Part shown: piece after piece, positions 49,570 through 62,720 of the stretch | How the letters are laid out: every line of letters begins with the position of its first letter | Position numbering within the stretch: the stretch's first letter is position 1 | Origin: Pyrocephalus nanus | Lineage: Eukaryota > Chordata > Aves > Passeriformes > Tyrannidae | Direction of reading: 5' to 3' | DNA: 64,000 nt | Assembly: GCA_038380795.1 (NCBI GenBank) | Contig: CM076261.1 | Span: 31,521,866-31,585,865 of the forward strand | Notes under the pieces: generated by a model | Told to the model about the DNA's origin: nothing | The model's database searches: none | The model's input: only the letters and a program-made list of their open reading frames with translations | Program-made: the position numbers and the translations under genes

Positions 49570-50470
49570 CGCAGGTCAAGCACAGAGTACCCTCTGTGAA
49601 TGGGGGTAACATGAGACTGAAGACTTGTCACTAGTGGGATTCCACAGCGCTCCATCTTAGGCCCTGTGCTCTTCAACAGGGAGGCCCCTCTCAACAAATG
49701 AGAGGACTGGGCAATCACCAACCATATGAAATTCAACAAGGGAAAGAGCTGGATTCTGGATGTTTGTACAGACTAGGGAATGAGGTGGTGGAAAGCAATG
49801 CCATGGAAAGGGAGATGGGGGTCCTGGTCTGTGTCAAGTTGAAAATGAATCAGCAGTGCCCAGGCAGCCAGGAGGGCCAACCGTGTCCTGGGGGCATCAG
49901 GCAAAGCATCACCAATCAGTGGAGGAAGGGATTGTCTCGCTCTGCTCTGCATTGGTGTGGCCTCACCTTGTGTGCCATTTTGGGCACCACAATATAAGAA
50001 AGATCTTAAGCTATTAGAGAGTGTCCAAAGGAGGTCAGTGAAGCTGGTGACGGGCCTTGAGGGGAAACCATATGAGGAGTGGCTGAAGGCACTTGGTCTG
50101 TTCAGCTTGGAGGAGACTGAGGGGAGACCTCATTGCAGTTACAACTTCCTTGTGAGGGGAAGTAGGGGCAGGCACTGATCCCTTCTCTCTGGTGACCAGT
50201 GACAGGAACCAAGGGAATGGTCTGAACCTGTATCAGGGGAGGATTAGGTTGGATATTAGAGAAAGGTTCTTTTCTTGGAGGGTGGTTAGGCACTGGCACA
50301 GGCTCCCCAGGGAAGTGGTCACAGCATCAAGCCTGACAAAAGTTCAAGAGGCTTTTGGATGATGCTCTCATGCACATGGTGTGCTTTTTGGGGGTGGTCC
50401 TATGCAGCGCTAAGAGTTGGACTCGATGGTCCTTGTGGGTCTCTTCCAACTCAGCATATTCTGTGAGTCT
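49570..50470 (+). mobile_element. CR1 LINE 3' part, internally deleted
   Basis: The frame from 49957 reads [40 protein letters not shown] and LFSLEE, the CR1 ORF2 end. The 3' part has TTGGACTCGATGGTCCTTGT, a GGGTCTCTTCCAACTCAGCA segment and the terminus ATTCTGTGAGTCTG. Upstream, CCCTGTGCTCTTCAAC jumps abruptly to a later part of the element, so a block is missing. Among the better kept CR1 copies here. Confidence 0.92.
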
Positions 50471-53400
50471 GGGATTCACCAATTTGAAGGGCATGACTGA
50501 TTTTCCCATATTTTCAACATCCAAATTTGCTGCATGATACCTATCTGGATTCCTTCTATGTAATCTCACTTCAAATTGAAAAGGCTTATTAAATTTCCTT
50601 AACTTCAAGATCTTCCCATAGACTATAAGATATACACAGGAGCCTTGTTTATAAGAGAGGAAGCCTTTCTTACAAGTGTAAATGAAAAATTATGAAAATG
50701 GACCTACTGAATGTGCTCAATTACTTGCTAGGATATTATATTAGGTATAACCACAACCTGTATGAAGTGTGCTAAAAAAGCTGAAGACACCTATTACACA
50801 CAAAACATAGTTTGATATTTAGCTGTACTTAGGATCAAGATTGTAAAAAAAATTAAATAAAATCCTTCAACAGTCGAAGACCAATGAAAGTAACCAAAAA
50901 AAGTGCTTTCTTTCTCTCTTCATGGAATTCTGCATATTATACAGGATTCTTATTTTTACCTGGACGAAATAACTAACTGTCAAAACATTTTTTAAATTAC
51001 AAGTTGCATATTCAGGAAAAAAAACCACAAACAAAACAGCATTCAGTTTTGATGTAAAAAAAGTAATACAGCATTCAAAAAGCTAAACAACCACATGCAA
51101 GAAATACTTACTGGGCAGAACAAAGCACATGAATATGTATTTTTAAAGAATCATAAAAAATTGAGTATGAAAGTAAACACACTATCAACAGACACCAAAA
51201 GCTGATTTGTATCAGCAAAAATGAGTTGTCATTGTGAGATTTTAGTGTTTCATCACAAAGCACGCATAATAATGCTCCACGATGCATGAGAGTATTTCTG
51301 AGTTTCAAACACAAGCAGAAAGAGGAGTTAAAGGGAGTAAGAGACACTTTAACTGCAGTTTAAAAAGTAAAATATTACATTTTAGTAACATGAAGATAGC
51401 AAATCTTCCTCTATACAAATATGACAGATCATGCTGGATTTGTGTCACAAACAGAGAAGAGCTGGAGACAGGAAGGTAGATCTTACCACTAGGGGTGAAA
51501 ATCACAACTGCTCTGGGACTTTTTGGCCATGGGATCTTGTTTAACAGCTATAAAAGAAACAAATATTTGGAGGAAAACAAAAAGGACCAAACAAAAAACC
51601 TAAACTCACCTAGCAATGATCTGAGCAATTTCTAAAGATAAGTAAATGTTTTTCCCAAATTTTCAAGAAACCCTTTATACACATTTTCATGAAATTATTT
51701 ACACTAAGACCTACAAAAGTATGTATGTACTTGTTCATCTATAATCATAATCTGTAATTCAATCAAGTCACATTAAAATGCAGGGGTTTTTCCTAGGTAC
51801 ATATGCTACTGAAGATTCTGAAACCTGCCCATCTCCCTGTCTCCTTTGATTGTAGCAATCTGAATCTGTTTTTTCTCAGTAATTAGTTTCTTTTCTTACT
51901 GAAAAAATGAACTATATGAAAGGCAGACCAAACAACAAGATAGCTACACAATGAAATGAAATTCCTTTGAAAAAGTTGGTTAAAAAAATGCATGCTGACT
52001 TGAAAATAGTTTCCAAAAGTACTGATACAAAGAGTTAAAGCACAAACCTAAGAAGTTTGTAATGTTTTCTATATGAGTATATTTACAAGACAAGTTTATA
52101 TGTAATTCAATTAAGAAGATAAGAATCACTCAGCTACACAGAATTTCTAAGATAATTAGAACATTCCAACCACATAGTGACAGTGCCTATTTTTAAAAGA
52201 TTCTGCTAGTGTGCTCACAATTTGCTAAGACAACCCACCATTATTTCACTGCTACAATCATCCTATGAACAAAAGGGTATGAGCCAGTTTGCCATACAGT
52301 CATATAATTTATTCTTCTGTGCAATGTAATAAAATCTCTCCAGAGAATGGTTAGTGTAACTGCAAGCCATAACTAGATCGAAGTCCAGGTCACCGGCCCC
52401 GAATTAGACCTTAGAAGCTTAAGGATGAATAACTGTAGGACTTCAACTACATTATAATGTAAGCACAGCACACAGTTATATATTAATTGTTTTTACTGAT
52501 ATTAACCCTATTTTTATGCCCCAGCACAAAGAGCCAAAGTTTTGATTAATATTCAGAATTGCTAGCCAAATGTTTTCACACTAAGGATGATTCATTTTGA
52601 TTCCTTAACGTCCACAGCCTTTTTCAATGCCTATATAGAGAAAGCAAGGCAGATGACTAAATAATACCGTTAATTTATCAACTTATTAACACCAACTTCT
52701 TATCTATTAGTTCATTTACTGTGTAACAAGAGATGAAGTCTCCAGTGTTTAATATGTCTGATGGTAAAATTATAATCGCATTATCTCCTTTATAAAGAGC
52801 TTTTTTTCAATAGCACTGTCTTTATTCAATGTGGTAATTTTAAAAACTGTGCAACTGTAACAAAAAAAATTAAATTGTTACTAATGTGACTCAGTTTTAA
52901 GGCCTTATTTTTATCTGATGGAGCAACTGGTAATCTGTATGCTATATGCCAGTACTTTCCAACTGCAGCACCTGTAACAGCATGTTAGCAAATTTGATAA
53001 ATTATAAAGAAAAGAGTAACATGTAGATTTATGTAACCCAAGTTTAAAGTATTTATGAACTAGAATCAGGGAAAAAAATGTCAGAGTGCATGTCACTTTA
53101 AAAGGCAAATATTTGTGTATGGTGATCAACCGGCTTGTTTAAAAAAAAGCATTAAGAAAATATAGAAGCCCATCACCACAGTTCATATTAGGTTTTGATC
53201 TCAAATTATAGCTCTACCAGCTCAAGAGAGAAAACAGACATATAAACTTGTTAAATGCTAACATCAAAACAACAAAATATTTCTACACAGTATCACTTAA
53301 AACAACATAGAAGGGTAAGATAGGAAATAATGAGAAACAGCAGCAAGAAATACATTATACAAAGCAACAGTGTGCTTCACACAATGGCAATTCATACACG

Positions 53401-54484
53401 TACACAAGTGCAAACTAAATAAGATGGTTAATTCTGAGTGTGCTGATTAAAACAAAACTAACTTTATCCTGGAGTGACTGGATAAACCAATTTCTTCACA
53501 GAGTTTCTCCAAAGTGAATACTTGTCAAACCACAACCAGTCTGCTCTTTAAATATCCACCCCTCTGAGAAACAACTGCAAATTTTAAAGATATGGGAGGC
53601 CAATGAAACACCACACAGCTCCACAGAAAAGCCAAGGGGACAGCCAAGACTGCAAAAGAGAAGTCTGCTCCCTCCTGCAATCATACCCATCTCCCAAAAA
53701 AATCTAGAGAGTCAAATGGCTCTTGGGCTAATACAAGTCAAGAAAGGTTCAGAGGAGGAATGATCGATGAAGACCTGCAGCTTAACCTGTTTGTCAGCAA
53801 GGGCACATGTTGATTTGTGACCTAGAGGAATCCCCTGAACTCGTCGGCTGAGCACTGCCAGAACAGACAGTCAGAAGTGCTGAGCACCTGATAACCTTCA
53901 CCCTGCCTCAAGAAGATGATAGTATGCATGACATTTTGCTGAGGGGCTGACATAACTGCTGGGAAGCCAAACTAACTTCAGATAGCTAGGCTTTTGTTCC
54001 AAAGTATAAAGGAAAAATTTCCCTTTTCCTGTTCCTTCACTGATAATTTTTAATTAAATTCAATCCATTTCATAAGGTGGTTTAGAACACATGTATGTAC
54101 CACATTGTTTTGCACAGCACAACAACAGCTCCTATCACTACTAAAACTTTCTTTTCCCTCATTTTTTTAATGGACATCTAAAGACTTCTAAAGTATCTTT
54201 CTTTGCTAAGCTATATAAAATACATCTTAATAGTCCAATTTGCTGCTAGAAGACTGAAAAATTAAGCTTTCAATTTAGAAGTTACTCATATATAAATACA
54301 TACACATCTATTAAATCTGTAAAATGCACAATATTTTATCACAGCTTTTGCTGTTTCTTTCAGAATCTTGAATAAGGATCATTAAGTCCAACTCCCTGGA
54401 TGTTCTTGTAGAGAAGGGAAGTAGAGGGTTGAAAAAAATAACACTCTGCGCAGACTTACTTTAGTCCAGAGAGTCTCTCTTATT

Positions 54485-54647
54485 AAAAAAACCAACCAAA
54501 CAAAACAAAACAAAAAAAACACCAAAAAAACACACACCAAAAACAAACAAAAAACCACAACCAAACAAAAAAACACCACCAAACAAAAAAAACCCACCAA
54601 ACAAACAGAAAAAAACAAAACCAACAACAACAAAAAACCCCCCACAA
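54485..54647 (+). repeat. A/C-only low-complexity tract, 163 bp
   Basis: Only A and C apart from one G at 54608. Units are AAAC, AACC and AACA, with long A-runs. Same strand and same composition as the tract at 47453-47570. Confidence 0.9.
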
Positions 54648-55504
54648 TCCCCCAAATAATTTACTTGGGAAACATTCTTTAAATATATAATTTTTGAACT
54701 GCTTTTCAGGTAACCTGCATTTTAATTCATCTCATTTCAGTGACTGGCAAAGAAAGCCCCAGAAGACTAATTTCTACCTGCTAAAATTATTCTTTACAAA
54801 AAAAAGGGCCTCTTCAGTATGGTTTGACTGCTGATTGAAAAAATAAGTATTTTCCAAGATACACCTAGAAGGAGTTTGAGCAAAGTATTTGAACCTTTAA
54901 CAACAAATTCTGCTTACTGTCATTTTTAGAAATTTCTTTCTATTTCTATTTATCATCATATTGAGATTTCAGCTGAACTCCCACATTTTGAGACTTTGAT
55001 AATAATAAAAAATACCTAATTCAGCCAGCCATTTAGGACAGAAGTTGCCAAGGTACACATCCTAGGAAAACTGTTTGCTTACGGTGAACTCACAATGGGA
55101 ACAGTTTTGAACAATAATTGTTCAGACATATCAGTTTGCGTTCTATGAAAAGCTCCACATATATTCAGCAAGAAGCTCTTAAAAATGTTTAGAACAGTAT
55201 TTTTTCAAGGATCAGGCATGCAAACCTCAGGTATTACTGCTCTGATTGATTTTATTACTCTGATCTCATGCCTAAATGCAAAAAAAGCAGGATCTTATGG
55301 TACACACTGACCTCACAACTTCTGTGGAATGTGTTGGTAGCAACAGACACTCAGTCTAAAATTGGGCAACAGCTATCTCGTGCCCTTCTGGGATTTCTCA
55401 GACTTAAATATTTATATACAATTTATACACAATGCAGAAATAAACAGATATATTTATTTCAGTCTTTGTCACTTAACTGAATAAAAAGTCAATGTTTGTA
55501 ACAC

Positions 55505-56605
55505 TTCTTAGAAGAACAGCTACACTGGGTCAGCCAAAGGCCCATCTAGCCCTGTGCCCTGTTGGTTGCCAAAACCAAATTCCTCAGGATACCTAAGAAA
55601 CAAAATAATAATAAGGGAAAATACATAATGACACTTCCATAAAATACAATAGATCCTCCAGCAATCTGCAAATCAGGGACTTTCAAACCCACAGGTTTTT
55701 AATTTTCTATGTAATAGCCTTCAATTGATTTTCTTTAATAACTGTCCTGTGATTTGTGTTTTAATCCACGTATAGTTCTAACACAACAATCACGTGTCAA
55801 GGATTTCTAAAGTTTAATTACTTATTTTTATTTGTTCTCAGCCTGCTATTTTGATGCCTCCTCTTTCCAATAGTGTGAGACAGAAGGCATGTTCCTTATG
55901 GTATCTTGGAGAGCTCCAATATATTTCCTCTTAATTGTTCTTTTCCTCTTTTGAAAGAAAGCACCCCATTTACTTGTTCTTTATATGGAAATAGTTCTGT
56001 ATAGTTGATCTACCTTGTTCTACTCTGGACTTTTCTTCTGCATCTTTCTGGGAGGTAGCAGAACAGAACCACACAGAGTATTCAGGATTTCAACATACAA
56101 CAGATTTAAAAGTGTCATGTGGCTGTGATTAGTTTTGCCCTGCATGTCTTTTTACTGATACTTAACACTAGATTTAGTCTGTTGACTAAACTAACACTGA
56201 TTTTCTGAGAACATATCTCATTCATGAATGGTTACAGTCACCTTCATACACTACTATTTTATATGTGAATTTAATACTGGTATTTCTGCATAACTTTACA
56301 GTTACGTACACTGAATTTCAAATGCTCTTTCACTGTGAAAGAATCCTGTAAGGATCTTCTGAGATTCTTCATAGTTGGTCCTTGCTTCATTTTCTTGAAT
56401 GGTTTGGTACGTGGCCATCCCACTATTCACTGACTTTTCAGACCACTTATGACTATATTTGTCAGAATAGTTCCAGCAAAGACAGTGGATATTTTTATAT
56501 CCACTGTGAAATTCTCTTAAGCATTAGCTCCCACTATAAACTGACCTATAGTAACCTCAATGGCCACAACTACATCAGTGATCTATTAACTGTACTACCA
56601 ATCCA
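55505..56605 (-). mobile_element. Ancient CR1 relic, about 1.1 kb, minus orientation
   Basis: From left: CACTGGGTCAGCCAAAGGCC and CATCTAGCCCTGTGCCCTGT (3' terminus), AATAGCCTTCAATTGATTTT, GAGCTCCAATATATTTCC, CACAGAGTATTCAGGATTTC, GATACTTAACACTAGATTTA, GAAAGAATCCTGTAAGGATC, TCAGACCACTTATGACTATA and TACCAATCC. These occur in the order of the old sauropsid (turtle/crocodile-type) CR1 family. Heavily mutated, and older than the other copies. Confidence 0.8.
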
Positions 56606-59600
56606 AGCGCTCAGAAAAAAAGGCTGAATTTCTGAAAGATCATCATCCTTTTTATATCAAATCTAAGCTAGGGAAAGGAAGTGTGTGTGATAAAGCACTG
56701 TGGCCACAACATGCAAGTGGACTTGAGAGAACTTTCAGGATTTTGTGCTACTGCAAATATTTATCTCTGAAAGTTTCTACTGAACTGGTATCCTTAATAC
56801 GTATGATCATCTGTATTCAAGGAGTGTGGAAATGTGCAGAACATGCAGAACATAATGAGCATGTGTCACTTTGTTTTCCTCAGAGGAAAAATTAATGACT
56901 TAAAGCTTTACAGAACTGATCTTGAGTGTTATTTAGACTCTAAAATATTTGAAATAATAATTAAAAAAATTTAACGAAATACGTTTTAGTAAGTAAACAT
57001 GTAACATTTCTTCTGTCACTATGAAATACAAGAAAAAAAAGGAGATTCAGAGAAGAAATACCATCATGTTTGTTTCAAAACAGCTGAGCTGTTTTACTCA
57101 ACTGTATGTTGAGTAAAAGAATATAATATGTTATTCTGCTGATAGGCTCACATGCTTCAACAAAACTGTGCCAGGACATTCCTTACTAAATTAGTGACTA
57201 ATCAGATGTTGCGCTGGGAAGCACACCCTCACGTGTTACAACCACCCAGACGTCTGCAACATTAAAAAAAAAAGATTATGACTATAGGTTCTTGTGCCCC
57301 CTGTAAATAATTTCCATCATGCGCTTTGTAATCTAATGCTTATATTGCTTGTATTTAGCAAATCAGATGCAATTAAAGGTAAAAAGTTGACTACCACAGA
57401 AACTGTTTATTATTACACTTATTCTGATCTTTCTCCTATCATCATTTTAAAGATTGCAAGCAATGATGTCCTCTTCTGTCCATGTCAATAACTAGTATGT
57501 ATTTCTAAATACCTTGTTTTGTTAATCACAAATATTTCTTGCTTCTTTTACCAAGTTCTCAAACTAAACGAAATTCCTTGTTTCTTTTTCCTTCTTATTA
57601 CCCTAAAAGTCCTGTTATCCTTTATAAATTGTTCAGAATTTGAAACTTGACAGAAGTAAAGTCAATAGGCTGTTAGGAGACCCACACCTCTTTTTTTAAA
57701 ATTTCTTTTTCATGTGAAATAAACCCTACTCTTCTCAATACAATTAAAATACCAAAAACAACATTTCTGTCTACAGGAAACAGTTAATATAGACCAATAT
57801 GAAAAGAGGATAAAAGCTATTTGTACTTGCAGGAGAAAAACATCTTTTTCACATGTTTGGCATAAGCCATATCATTTGCTTTTCATGCAGTCTTCAGTGA
57901 TAATGCAAAAATACAGAATTTGGTTAGGCTTGCTACCTGTTTTTATGGAGTTTTAAATCAACCATAATTAGACTTATAAAAGCCATGGCTTAAGAAAAGT
58001 AATTTCAAAATGAAACAGTCTGGTTTTCTTCTTAATTCTAAAAGCAGTCTCTCTATTAAGAGCAACACTGGGGGCTCCCTGAATGCTATAGTTTATAAAT
58101 ACCCTTTAAGATGACAAGTCAAATGACTTCAGGATTGTAAGTTATCTCTCGCAGTTGTTCAACTGTTAAAATGGAAAGTGGTAAGAATAGAATAAAAATA
58201 CTGATGGTAAAAATATTACACGTGCAATGGAACAAACATAGCAAACAGGACACAACCATTTTAACATTAATCTTTCTACTTAAATTTACTCTCTACCCTT
58301 TGAAAAGGTCAGCTTCGTGAACTTCTCTCCCGATGAGCAATCTGAGGTCAGTCATTACATCCAAAATTTCACGCTGATCAGAAATGTCATCTTCCTCTAC
58401 TCATTATCTGTCTGGTACTTGTTTGCAACAATATTCTGCCAGTTTAGGCATCAATAATAACTTGACATAACCAACTTAATTCTCTAACAAAGAACATTTC
58501 CAAAGATATAAAAAAAAGGTGAAAAATACGACCATTACATTTGCAAGCTAAACAAATCTCTGAGGCAGGCAAACACACCCAACAGCTCTGTGGCAATCAG
58601 ACAGGTTACTCCTTAACTAGGCAGTACATTTATTGTATGGTGTGACCCTACAAAGAGTTAGAAAAATGATGTTTCAACTCAAAGTCACGTTTCTGTTCTC
58701 TTTAACAGGGCTTGGTACCTTGGCACCCTAAAAAAGGAACTACTGCTTTTTAACCAATTCAAAATTACAATAATATGCAGATAAGGTCTAACTGCCTAGA
58801 CATTTTACTAAATCTGCCTAAGCTTTAAGGTCTATAAACCAGAAGATAGCCTTGTTAACTCTGAGAATTGCCCTAGAAAGAAAAAGAGATATGTTTTAGA
58901 AGGAACTGACTTTTTCCAGTTAGTGTTGTCTGCAAAACCTTGGAATACAGTATCTCCACTTGAAAATAAGGAATTAAAGATTGCACTCCACCTAGTAATC
59001 TAATGTCAGTTCTACTGTATTGATATGCAGCTACTTCTGCATAGTCACAACTACAAATTGCAAGATGTATGGATTCCTACCATAAATTAGAAAACTCCAG
59101 CACACTGAATACTTGTTCCAAAGTCTTCATGGATTACGGATAAATATTCAGCGTGAGAGCTGACAGAGGCAGGGAGTGATCGTTTGCTCCATTCAGAATC
59201 ATGTGATGGCATCCAAGTCATCTTTCCCTCTCTGAGCCAGGTGGGAAGGCTGTTGCTACCTTTCAAGAGGCAGTTCATAACTTGAACCTACTAAGTTCAA
59301 CAAATGAGTTGAAATAAATGACATTACCTTTTTGCTGACATTTTGTAACAATATGTCCAAACCTCTTGTATCCTTCAACTAGAAAAGTCTTTAAGATAAG
59401 AGGGGTCTTTGTCGCTTTCTACCATGTACACTTGATTCCAAGTTTCACTTTCTTATTGACTAAATGCCTGTCAATCACATCCCTAGAAGGGTTTTCTTGT
59501 AATCCTATTCAGGCTGGCAGCCAAATTAAGAGTATACTCTTCTACTCCCTGCCTCTGATGCATGCTATTTATAATAAACAATTTGGTAATTGAAACAAGT

Positions 59601-61347
59601 AAAAAACCAAAAGAAACAAAACAAGGGCTTTATACTGAAAAGTAATAATATTCAGAATTGACAACAATATATAAGTATGCCTGCCAGTATATGACAATTT
59701 CCAAGTAGCTTTGAAAAGTAAATAGGGAAAGAATAACAGATGCTAAAGTCAGCATAAAAAAGCTGATCTGCTAAAAAATAGCCAGAAAACAACATTTTAT
59801 TAGATTCAGAAAGTAACCAAATATTGCCCCTTTTAATTCATTTGATATTCTTTGTGGAGGTGTTGCACCCCATAACAAGCAAAGATTGCTTGATTCAGGA
59901 GGGATCACTGAAGAGAGACAGAAAAAGTGATCTGAGATATGGATGGTACTAGCACAATTCCTCTGCAGTTTTTCAGACAGATGTTCTCTATAGAGATGTT
60001 CACACACTCAAGAAATCAACCTATGAAGATGGGATAAGCGACTCCTTTAAGAGAAGTTTGTAGCTTTCATTGTATGACCAAGGTACAGCCCACATCTCAA
60101 CACTAAAGAGTAAGGTTTGTTTTCCCTGCAGTTAAGACTTTTAAAGTTTTATCTCAGTGAAAAATACTGGTGTCAATACTGCTATATCAGTAAGAAATAT
60201 GAAACATTAAGAAGTGAAGGACATCTCCAAACGGCCTTGCTGAAAGCTGGGAAAACTTGGCAAACAGCATGAAAGCACACTGTAAAAATGAGTAAATCCA
60301 AATGTAGCACCTGCCATACCTGCTCTTGTCTAAGATGGAAGAGCAGATCTAAGCACTGCTTATTGAGATAGTGCAAAGCTGAAAAAGGCACAAGTGGCAT
60401 AGGAGAGCTCCAGAGTAACACTAACCATTCTGGCAAGTTTCTCACTGTGAATCTGGTTCATTTCTCCACCCACCTCCTTCATGGAATTTTCTGTATTTGC
60501 TTTATCGCTTTCCTTTCAACTCCATCAGCTTCCAGAAGTTGGGTTTTTTTCCTAGTGCTGTAAACAAGCTGAACTAAAACCCTCCAAAATACCTGCAATT
60601 CTACGTATCATGTACTTAATGTTTAGTTAGTACTGTGATCAAAAGAATCATTTTATCAAACAATAAACATAGTGATAAAAAATACGTGAGACAGCCGAGG
60701 TGATGGTAAGCAGCAGTGGGGAGTTTTATTTTTTCCCTAGTGATGACAATATGGTTAGTAGGTGACATGCCAGCAAGCGTGACACAGAGCTATCAGAACT
60801 GGGTCAGCTCAGAATTAGCAGTTCCTCTGTGTTGTTCACAAGGGACAAATCCACCTGCCTGCACTCTCAGACACATTTAACTGAACTGCATTTCTGACAC
60901 ACTGGATCCAGAAACAAGACTCTCACAAATAACTGAACCATGACTGTAGCTCCATACTTTAAAATATTAAACACAGAACAGACCTGGCTTTAGGATATGT
61001 TGAAAAGTCTTGAAGAAAAAATGCCTTATATTTAAACAAAAAATGATGAACAAAGGCTGTATTTCCACCCTCCTATCATCACAGGAGCATAGCATTTAAT
61101 TTTCACCAATGAGTAACAAAGGAAATTAATTACTGAGTCACTTTTGCACAGGAAGCAGCATACCCTGCAGTTTGCAAAAACTGCACTTACGTCAGGTATT
61201 TATTTCACACATTTAATCATGGATGCAGTGACTTCACCTGAACAAGGTATTTAAAAAAAAAAGTATTTCAAACCTAGTTTATTTAAACATAGTAAAAATA
61301 CACATCTCACAGTGCCCTTTTTCCAACATGGAGGCAAACTGGTGAAA

Positions 61348-61415
61348 TCACAGAATCATTTAGGTTGCAAAGGGCTTTTAAGGTATAGCGACCAACCATA
61401 ATGCTAAGTATAAGC
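61348..61415 (-). mobile_element. CR1 3'-end fragment
   Basis: AATCACAGAATCATTTAGGT followed by TGCAAAGGGCTTTTAAGGTA is the reverse complement of the avian CR1 terminus. Only about 60-70 bp is recognisable. Confidence 0.8.
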
Positions 61416-61523
61416 AACTTTTGAAGTCTTCACATGAAATCACCTTGAGTTGTTCAATGAAGTTACTCCATCTGATTTTAAATAAAGGAATAATATTTGT
61501 TTATGCCTGAGAAAATACAAACA

Positions 61524-61541
61524 ACACACACACACAAAAAC
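61524..61541 (+). repeat. Short (CA)n microsatellite
   Basis: CA-dinucleotide run of about eight units, then an A-run. Confidence 0.75.
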
Positions 61542-62289
61542 TTTCAAACCATATGCTTAGAAAAGATTACTGAAATTGCCTATGAAAGATTAGCAAGAAC
61601 AAATAACAACTGTCAAAATCAGACTGAGATGTTCTTCTGCATCTTGAAATTTTAATTAGATATTTCTATAAGAACACTTCTGTTATCAGGAGAATGGAAG
61701 AAAGAAAATTGGCAGAGGTACACAACAGCGATTTTTCTAAATGATTCCCTAGTATCTCAGTACTGCAAACCCCAAATATACAATATGGAACTGTTTCAGA
61801 GCTCTCTAAATAGAATAAAAAGTTTAAAATAATACTAGATAGTTATGATCACAACTAACCAATGGGCTAGAGGAAAGGACAAGATTGTGGGATAAATAAG
61901 AGAGTAATACATTTCTCTAGGATATGATATATAGAGTTAAATGGAAAAAAATAGTGCTATCTAAGCAATTTCAGATCAACTGCTCTCACTGGGACACTTG
62001 GAGAGATACTGAGCAAATCAGTGACACAGCTGAGAAGCTGTCAAAGCAGTGAGGATTATTTAGTATCCAAAAAAGTAAAAAAGAGGGCATGTTTCTTTTG
62101 TAAAAGTACACAGCCTGTCCTCAAGAAAAAATGGAAGCATCCATCTCAACTATTGCAATGCTTTTGGAATTTTGCTATAGGACTCTTAATAGCAGATTGC
62201 AGAATTACAACATATATGCAATTCCCATGAAGTACCTTCACATTTAATTGAAAAGCTATACCAAAGGGCAAGGTATTAGAAGTGTCTTG

Positions 62290-62720
62290 TTATATGAGAT
62301 CAATATGTCCTTAGCATTTTCATTCAGTATCTGCACTAATCCTCCGGATGAGTCAGTGGCAATACCCTGGGAGGAGTGGCAGACACTGTAAATGATAGAA
62401 TCCAAGGGTTCTAAGCATAGGTCAGACTGGAAAATGGCACAAAGCAATCTACTATGCAAATTCATCAGGGACATACTATATTTGACAAGAGAAGTGCACA
62501 AATGCAAAATGGAAAACAACTTACTACATAAGCAGAGCAGTGAAGAAGGAGAATGTTTCCAACAGAATATAAGCTACTTGAGTTATTTGCAAGTCATTAA
62601 AAGAAAATATCTATGCCCGGGACGCATTTACAAGACATTTACCATACCCAACACAAGTCATCTCTTTTACATGATACTAGTAAGACCTCCGTTTGAGCAT
62701 GGAATTTCCAAGCATTTCCT
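62290..62720 (+). mobile_element. Probable old CR1 relic
   Basis: CTGGGAGGAGTGGCAGACAC, a later CACAAAGCAATCTACTATGC and TAAGACCTCCGTTTGAGCAT resemble CR1 ORF2 3' sequence (GGGAGGAGTGGCAGATACGC, then TTAGACCTCACCTGGAGTAC) in the right order. Diverged and uncertain at both ends. Confidence 0.45.

Noticed and set aside
51108..51347. Minus frame with a hydrophobic stretch near a good donor (GTAAGTAT), as RETREG1 exon 2
   Set aside because: The peptide does not match the first hairpin of the family and the phase at the donor does not fit the next exon.
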